Below are positions 58,811-64,000 of a DNA stretch of 64,000 nucleotides, piece by piece; positions within the stretch are counted from its first letter, which is position 1, and every line of letters begins with the position of its first letter. Below the pieces are notes generated by a model. The model was not told the origin of the DNA. It saw only the letters and a list, made by a program, of their open reading frames with translations, and searched no databases. The DNA lies in contig CATLGV010000012.1 of NCBI GenBank assembly GCA_949948735.1, forward strand, positions 40,117 to 104,116, in the 5' to 3' direction. Source of the DNA: an uncultured Lachnospiraceae bacterium. GTDB taxonomy: Bacteria > Bacillota > Clostridia > Lachnospirales > Lachnospiraceae. Position numbers and translations under genes: made by a program.

Positions 58811-59488
58811 CTATTGCAGCGTCTGACCGCTGCGTGCATTCAGATAACGCTCTCCCACATGCTGCAGCCTTGTCAAAACCGTTGAAAATATCAGATAAAT
58901 CAACGCAACCTCCAGATACAGCGCAAGGGGCTCATAAGTCCGCGCAACAATCCGCTGCGTTGCCATAAACATCTCCGCCACAGTGATATTGGCTGCAAGC
59001 GAGGTGTCCTTCACCATGCCGATCAGCGAATTGGACAACGGCGGAAACGCCGTCCGGAACGCCTGTGGCAGCACAATCCTGCGCATAATCTGCAGATAAT
59101 TCATTCCGACACAGTAGCCTGCCTCCATCTGCCCCCTGGGCACCGACTCCAGCGCCGCACGCATCGTCTCCGCGCAGTACGCCCCCTCGTTAATCGCAAA
59201 AACCAGCACGGCGCAGGGAAAGGGATCCAGGATAATCCCCAGCTTTGGCAGGCCAAAGAAAATCACGTAAAGCTGCACCAGCAGCGGCGTTCCGCGGATT
59301 ACCCAGATATAAAACCGCGAAATCTGTTTTAATACCCTGACATTGGCAAACTGAATCAACGCCACGATTACCGCAATCACCAGCGCAAGCGAAAAGGAAA
59401 TCACCGTCAGCGGTATCGTCACCGTGATACCGGGTATCAATATTTTCGTAAAAGAATCCGTTAAAATCTGCCACAACCTCTCGCTCAT
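58811..59488 (-). CDS. Polar amino acid ABC transporter permease
   Basis: 225 residues from ATG 59488, GAGG eight bases upstream (a GTG three codons earlier lacks one). HisM/GlnP type with N-terminal T-I-P-L-T-V-I-S-F, the R-G-T-P-L-L-V-Q-L motif, about five helices and the EAA loop (E-A-G-Y-C-V-G-M-N-Y-L-Q-I-M-R-R-I-V-L-P-Q-A). Only one permease gene, so it probably homodimerises. First gene of the operon. Confidence 0.94.
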   Translation of the reverse strand: MSERLWQILTDSFTKILIPGITVTIPLTVISFSLALVIAVIVALIQFANVRVLKQISRFYIWVIRGTPLLVQLYVIFFGLPKLGIILDPFPCAVLVFAINEGAYCAETMRAALESVPRGQMEAGYCVGMNYLQIMRRIVLPQAFRTAFPPLSNSLIGMVKDTSLAANITVAEMFMATQRIVARTYEPLALYLEVALIYLIFSTVLTRLQHVGERYLNARSGQTLQ

Positions 59489-59509
59489 CCGATTCACCTC
59501 TTCTATGTA

Positions 59510-60682
59510 TCAACGTTTCTCGCAGACCGTCACAATGTCGCCCGCGCGTATCATGGTATCTCCCTTTGGTATAATGGCCTTCCCGTCCCGGCAGACAGAC
59601 ACGATAACGGTGTTTTCGCGGATGTCAAGCTCCTTAATCCGCTTCCCGGCCCAGAAATGCTCCTTCTTAATCAGCGTCTCCTTCAGACGGATATCAATAT
59701 CGCAGTCAAATTCCAGCGCGCCCAGAACGACCCGGTCCTCCTTCGCAATCACGGTATTGCCGTTGGGAATCACGATTTGCTCCCCGCCCCGAATCACGAC
59801 AACGACAATCAGCTCCGGCGGCAGGCTGATATCCCTGATTTTGCGGTTTACCCACGGATGCGAAGGCTCTATTGTCAGCATAATAAACCGTATCTCATTG
59901 CCGGAGGTAATCTCCGACAGGGACTTCATCCGCGTGAAATGCTCCACGAAGCCGGCGGAAATAATACCGGTCGGTATCGCCACCAGCCCGACGCCAAGAA
60001 ACGCAATGACAATCGCCATGCCCTTCCCCGCCACCGTAACCGGATAGATGTCCCCGTATCCCACAGTCAGCAGCGTCGAGACCGACCACCAGATGCCCGA
60101 AAAAGCATCCCGAAACACCTCCGGCTGCGCGTCGTGCTCCAGACTGTACATACACAACGAGGAAGCCAGCATCATAATCAGTATCAGGCAGATTGACGAA
60201 AACAGCTGCTGCTTTTTCTCTCGGAGGACATCGAGCACCACATGAAACGCGTCATACTGCGCATTAATCTTAAACAGGCGGAAGACCCGGAAGACCCTCA
60301 GCATCCGGAATGCCACAATGCCCGTCGCAAACACCGCGGGAAAAAAGTACGGCAGAAACGTAAGCAGATCCACAATACCGTAAAAGGACACGGCAAACCG
60401 AAGCCGTGCTTTTACGCCGCCCAGCCTTGGGTACGCCAGATCCGCCGTCCAGAGCCGCAGCAGATATTCCACACAGAAAATGACGGACGTAACCGCCTCA
60501 ATCTGCTTCAAAACCGCGCGGTACGGAAGCGAGGCGTCAAAAGTCACAAAAACCACTTCCACGATATTCAGGACAATCATGGTCACAATAAAATAGTCAA
60601 AGAACGAGCTGGCCCCGTCGCTTCTGTTTCCTATCTGTATGATCTCAAAAACGCGCTTTTTTATCTTTTTTGCGTCCGCCAT
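59510..60682 (-). CDS. Voltage-gated-type potassium channel with RCK/TrkA-C domains
   Basis: 390 residues. Six membrane helices: S4 carries regularly spaced arginines (R-M-L-R-V-F-R-V-F-R-L-F-K), the pore has S-T-L-L-T-V-G-Y-G-D, and S6 follows. The cytoplasmic tail holds two TrkA-C-like beta-hairpin domains (P-W-V-N-R-K-I-R-D-I-S-L-P with V-I-P-N-G-N-T-V-I, then A-G-K-R-I-K-E-L-D-I-R with I-I-P-K-G-D-T-M-I), known to bind small ligands such as c-di-AMP in other proteins. Likely a ligand- and voltage-modulated K+ channel. The 18-bp palindrome lies 45 bases upstream. Confidence 0.93.
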   Translation of the reverse strand: MADAKKIKKRVFEIIQIGNRSDGASSFFDYFIVTMIVLNIVEVVFVTFDASLPYRAVLKQIEAVTSVIFCVEYLLRLWTADLAYPRLGGVKARLRFAVSFYGIVDLLTFLPYFFPAVFATGIVAFRMLRVFRVFRLFKINAQYDAFHVVLDVLREKKQQLFSSICLILIMMLASSLCMYSLEHDAQPEVFRDAFSGIWWSVSTLLTVGYGDIYPVTVAGKGMAIVIAFLGVGLVAIPTGIISAGFVEHFTRMKSLSEITSGNEIRFIMLTIEPSHPWVNRKIRDISLPPELIVVVVIRGGEQIVIPNGNTVIAKEDRVVLGALEFDCDIDIRLKETLIKKEHFWAGKRIKELDIRENTVIVSVCRDGKAIIPKGDTMIRAGDIVTVCEKR

Positions 60683-60727
60683 TTTGCTTCCTCAAAAAGG
60701 CCCAAGCCTTCTTTTATTCCGTGTCTT

Positions 60728-60745
60728 TACCCTCAATTGAGGGTA
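60728..60745. repeat. Perfect 18-bp palindrome, copy 2
   Basis: TACCCTCAATTGAGGGTA, identical to 44965-44982, including the following TC. It sits in the upstream region of the K+ channel gene. Confidence 0.85.
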
Positions 60746-60870
60746 TCCGCTAAGGATATTTAAAGAAAGAGTAACCAACTCCACGTCAATTACCCTTACA
60801 TAAATATACCATCAATCTGTTGAAAGTCAAGTAGTCCGAATAAAGGAGCGGGATAAGCCGCCCCTGATAT

Positions 60871-62415
60871 CTAATCCTCCTGCTCTAATAATTGTGTCAT
60901 TTTATCAACCATTTCATTGATTACACCGGCCTGCGTTGCAACCTCGGTTGTATCATTTGCATTACTTTCTGCCATATCGTTGATTGAATTGAACTGTTCG
61001 TTTTCACTTCTGATGCTTTCGGCAATATCCTGATTAATAGAAATTGTCTTCTTAATCACTTCCGACTGCTTTCCATGCGCTTCGCCCATAGTATTGATTG
61101 TTTCTACCGACGTATTTAACAGACTTGCCATATCCTGCATACTTTGGAATACATTCTGGAAATATTCATTCTGCGTACCAAGCTTCACGGAGTTTTCATC
61201 TACCTGTGCAGTTATATCCTTGACGTTTTGCTGCACTCTTTCTATAACTGTTTGAACCACCTGCAATGATTGCTGCGTGCTGTTGGCCAGATTCCCGACC
61301 TCTGTCGCGACAACCGCAAACCCCTTACCGGCTTCGCCGGCTCTTGCCGCCTCAATAGAAGCGTTCAATGCCAGTAAATTAGTAGAGCTTGAAATATCAC
61401 TTATAAGATTAAGCGTTACGCCGATTTCCTTCACCGCCTCTGATAAGTGCCGGGTTATTTCTGTCGTAGCCTTCATTGATTCAGACACTTCGCCGTTGAT
61501 GGTATGTAAATCACCGAGAAGCTTTTCGTTTTCAGCGGATTTATCCAGCAAATCCTTTGAAACCTGTTCTACCTTTTCAACATTATCCGCTACCACGCCT
61601 TCCCATTTGCTCAGCTCTCCAAGATTTGCCATACTTTCGTCCGTCTTTGAGCTGAGCAGATTACTGCTTTCAACTAACTGCTCGCTTGTAGCCGCCAGTT
61701 CCTCAGCAGAGGCGCTTTCATTCGCCGATATCTGTGAAAGCGATAAGCCTGCTGTCCGCAGGTTCTCCGATAATACCTGTACCGCTGCAAGAACGCTCGT
61801 AACATGCTCGTTATTCTTTTCCAGTTCATCCTTCTTTGCATTCACCAAAAAATGAGCAACAAAGAAAACAAATATAAGCAGTCCCGCAAGAGACAGCGTG
61901 AGCGCAACCAGACACATAATAATATCTGAAAGGAACAGCTCGTCCTTAACCGGAAGAAGCTCCGTCCCACGGACAAACCAGCCGATAAACAGCGATATCA
62001 TACAAACAAGTCCGCTTGTGAGCAGCATCTTAATATCCAAAAAGAATGCCACTAAAATAAGGAAAAAGAATAAAAATCCCCAAAATGTCCTGGTCGGAAG
62101 CATATACAACAGATAATTCCATTGAATACCCAATATAGCCACTGAAAAAATCTTACCGATTCGCAATCTGCCTTCTTTTAAAAATCCGTCCTGATCAAAC
62201 GAAGACCTTACGATAATAATTGCAATCACAAAAAAGACGGAATCCATTACACCTAAACCGATGGTTGCAAGCCATGGCACGGTAGGATACAACCCAAATA
62301 GCTTTTCGGTATTGAACATGACCGTGGCGCACATACAGGCGCACACCAATATAATAATTCCCCACTTAAATACTGTAGATAAATACACTTCAACCGCGTT
62401 TTGCTTCCTATTCAT
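60871..62415 (-). CDS. Methyl-accepting chemotaxis protein with multi-span membrane sensor
   Basis: 514 residues, ATG behind TAGGAGG. Six membrane helices fill residues 15-195, with almost no extracytoplasmic domain and no obvious HAMP, followed by a long cytoplasmic helical hairpin. The tip is the highly conserved [28 protein letters not shown] motif region that contacts CheA/CheW. The sensor must detect membrane state or a ligand in the bilayer. No other chemotaxis gene is in the window. Confidence 0.93.
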   Translation of the reverse strand: MNRKQNAVEVYLSTVFKWGIIILVCACMCATVMFNTEKLFGLYPTVPWLATIGLGVMDSVFFVIAIIIVRSSFDQDGFLKEGRLRIGKIFSVAILGIQWNYLLYMLPTRTFWGFLFFFLILVAFFLDIKMLLTSGLVCMISLFIGWFVRGTELLPVKDELFLSDIIMCLVALTLSLAGLLIFVFFVAHFLVNAKKDELEKNNEHVTSVLAAVQVLSENLRTAGLSLSQISANESASAEELAATSEQLVESSNLLSSKTDESMANLGELSKWEGVVADNVEKVEQVSKDLLDKSAENEKLLGDLHTINGEVSESMKATTEITRHLSEAVKEIGVTLNLISDISSSTNLLALNASIEAARAGEAGKGFAVVATEVGNLANSTQQSLQVVQTVIERVQQNVKDITAQVDENSVKLGTQNEYFQNVFQSMQDMASLLNTSVETINTMGEAHGKQSEVIKKTISINQDIAESIRSENEQFNSINDMAESNANDTTEVATQAGVINEMVDKMTQLLEQED

Positions 62416-62943
62416 AATAGTTTCCTCCTAAATTGATTCTATTGTTTTCGTCAAAACTTTTGCCATTCCACATCGCAGATATGCCACCGGTTCCCATGAT
62501 AAAATAATCTGTATTCCCCTATAATATTAGTTGTGTATCACCTCTCAAAAAAATGACGCTTACCACAAAAACATGATAAACGGCAAATTAAACTTTATAA
62601 AATAACAAACGGACTTTGTGCCGGTACATAACAAAGAAACAACGGATGCTATACTCAAGAATCTTTTATGTACGGCGCTAAGCCCCCAGCTATAAATTGA
62701 ATAACTATATTATATCATCATGGTACATTTTTTGTCAATTTTATATCAATATTTTCCTTGCTTCACTGGACTTTTTCAATTTATTATGGCAGATAATACA
62801 ATCCTTAACTTATATATCAGCGCGCTTCTGATTTTGACGCGCTTTTCACAGTTTTTCTCCGGCGCAGATTTTGGTACACTGTTATCAAAATGTAATTGAG
62901 AATATTTACATGCGTAACCAATACGCGCAGGAAAGAGGAAAAC
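62416..62943. other. 528-bp intergenic region, divergent MCP/recombinase
   Basis: AT-rich and noncoding on all frames. I checked it against the c-di-GMP riboswitch pattern because it precedes a chemoreceptor, and found no match. It holds the hairpin listed separately at 62819-62846. TTTTG...CAAAA around 62870-62890 is a weak inverted repeat before the recombinase. Confidence 0.5.
62819..62846 (+). terminator. Hairpin with U tract upstream of the recombinase
   Basis: AGCGCG-N13-CGCGCT followed by TTT. No plus-strand gene precedes it, so it could end a small RNA started in the AT-rich region or attenuate the recombinase transcript. Confidence 0.5.
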
Positions 62944-63864
62944 ATGAACAGCTTACAGACGCAGATTACCGCTTATTTAGACTACTGCCGCTATCAAAAG
63001 AGACTGGACGAAAAAACCCTAAAGGCATACAAAATTGACCTCTCACAGTTTAGTGCGGAAGTCTCCCCTATTGATGTCGCAAAGATTACATCCGATATGT
63101 TGGAGCGCCATATCGCAGCTCTCCATCAGAAATACAAGCCCAAGACCGCAAAAAGAAAGATTGCCTCTCTGAAAGCGCTTTTTCACTTCTTCGAATACAG
63201 AGAGCTCATCGAACACAACCCTTTCAGCAAACTACAGGTGAAATTCCGCGAGCCGGTTATCCTGCCGAAAACCATTCCCCTTCACACTGTCGAAACCTTT
63301 TTATCAACGCTCTACAAACAATGCGCAGACGCTAAAACAGAATATCAGCAAAAAAATTCGCTGCGGGATATTGCGGTTATTGAGCTGCTCTTTGCTACCG
63401 GCATGCGTATTTCCGAATTGTGCGCCTTAAAGACCCGTGATGTCAATCTGGACGACCGAAGCCTCCTCATCTACGGAAAAGGCGCCAAGGAACGGCGTAT
63501 CCAAATCGGTCAGGAGGCTGTTATCCGCGCTTTGACGGAATACAAACGCGCCTTTGCGGAACAACTGGCAGTCTGCTGCCACTTCTTTATCAATCAGTCC
63601 TGCACGCCGTTATCCGATCAGGCTGTCCGCCGGATGATTAACAGATATACCGCGCTCGCCGCCATTGAGCAGCATATTACCCCGCATATGTTCCGCCACA
63701 CCTTCGCCACCAGTCTTCTGGAAGCGGATGTTGATATCCGCTATATTCAGGAAATGCTGGGGCACAGCTCAATCAATGTCACGGAGATTTATACGCATGT
63801 CGCGCTGTCAAAACAGCGCGACATCCTTGTGACAAAACATCCGAGGAAGGATTTCAGGGTGTGA
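62944..63864 (+). CDS. Tyrosine recombinase (XerC/D-like integrase)
   Basis: 306 residues from ATG 62944 behind GAGG. N-terminal SAM-like core-binding domain (TAYLDYCRYQKRLDEKTLKAYKIDLSQF), then the catalytic domain with Arg in A-T-G-M-R-I-S-E-L-C, the Lys hairpin G-K-G-A-K-E-R-R-I-Q-I, H-M-F-R-H-T-F-A, L-G-H-S-S-I-N-V-T-E-I-Y-T-H with the nucleophile Tyr. All six catalytic positions are visible. It may be a resident recombinase for a neighbouring element rather than the chromosome dimer resolvase; no attachment site or cargo is visible in the window. 63865-64000 shows nothing. Confidence 0.92.
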   Translation: MNSLQTQITAYLDYCRYQKRLDEKTLKAYKIDLSQFSAEVSPIDVAKITSDMLERHIAALHQKYKPKTAKRKIASLKALFHFFEYRELIEHNPFSKLQVKFREPVILPKTIPLHTVETFLSTLYKQCADAKTEYQQKNSLRDIAVIELLFATGMRISELCALKTRDVNLDDRSLLIYGKGAKERRIQIGQEAVIRALTEYKRAFAEQLAVCCHFFINQSCTPLSDQAVRRMINRYTALAAIEQHITPHMFRHTFATSLLEADVDIRYIQEMLGHSSINVTEIYTHVALSKQRDILVTKHPRKDFRV

Positions 63865-64000
63865 GAAAGTGATGGATAATAAAAAGTTATCCGTTGGGTT
63901 TGGCTATGAATAGTGGAAACAAAGGATAATTCCTGATTATCGGTGGAAAATAATTTAAGGTTGCCCGTTGAGAACTCGTTTGGTTAGGATAATTTTCGAT

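Noticed and set aside
62416..62895. Possible c-di-GMP riboswitch in front of the chemoreceptor
   Set aside because: The conserved GEMM core could not be found on the minus strand.

Overview
The window looks like chromosome of an anaerobic, gut-associated member of the Clostridia, most likely a Lachnospiraceae relative. The signs are consensus sigma-A promoters (TTGACA-N17-TATAAT), strong purine-rich ribosome binding sites, a T-box leader on the trp operon, a CIRCE operator on groESL, a minimal SufC/SufB pair, a stand-alone glycyl-radical protein, a bile-salt-hydrolase-type enzyme and a bacitracin-module-like two-component/ABC set. Most of the sequence is moderately GC-rich and gene-dense, and most genes lie on the minus strand. 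No rRNA, tRNA, insertion sequence or CRISPR array was seen.

Layout. 1-3.9 kb is an AT-rich accessory patch: the start of a LytTR response regulator, then a graveyard of RHS polymorphic-toxin cassettes (a truncated RHS core with a toxin-like tail, SUKH and other candidate immunity genes, and decayed copies of both). 3.9-9.6 kb holds hemZ, a small unknown gene, an MBL hydrolase, relA and apt. 9.6-17 kb is a complete tryptophan operon, trpE-G-D-C-F-B-A, behind a promoter and a T-box with a Trp (UGG) specifier; two gaps inside it carry short tandem repeats. 17-23 kb has a 277-bp palindromic mobile-like element, a HAD hydrolase, a CcdA-TlpA fusion, two GNATs, a NYN/LOTUS protein and a nitroreductase. 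23-28.3 kb has SufB/SufC, a GHKL/LytTR pair, an SPFH-NfeD pair and the glycyl-radical protein. 28.4-37.5 kb has an exported protein, a Crp/Fnr regulator, a second 286-bp palindromic element, groESL, a degenerate GGDEF protein, a PHP-HAD fusion and an ABC-F ATPase.

37.6-38.4 kb is a compact type III toxin-antitoxin locus of the CptIN kind: consensus promoter, two 48-nt pseudoknot-forming RNA repeats, terminator, toxin gene. Then come a WYL regulator with a palindromic operator, a DUF3795-type protein, a GH2 beta-mannosidase, a lipoprotein and a TetR regulator (to 44.9 kb). 45-50.1 kb is a histidine kinase, response regulator, ABC ATPase and FtsX permease operon. 50.2-53.5 kb has a small XRE regulator with a damaged start, a small membrane protein, an unusual XRE-FlhA_C fusion protein that overlaps mutY tail to tail, and traX. 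53.5-64 kb has a SulP transporter, bile salt hydrolase, a SpoU methyltransferase, a polar amino acid ABC importer, a voltage-gated-type K+ channel, a chemoreceptor and a tyrosine recombinase.

Most notable: the CptIN locus, the XRE-FlhA_C fusion, the two ~280-bp palindromic elements, an 18-bp perfect palindrome found twice that shares its end sequence with the first element, and the RHS cassette remnants. All functional statements come from reading motifs and context by eye; no database search was run.
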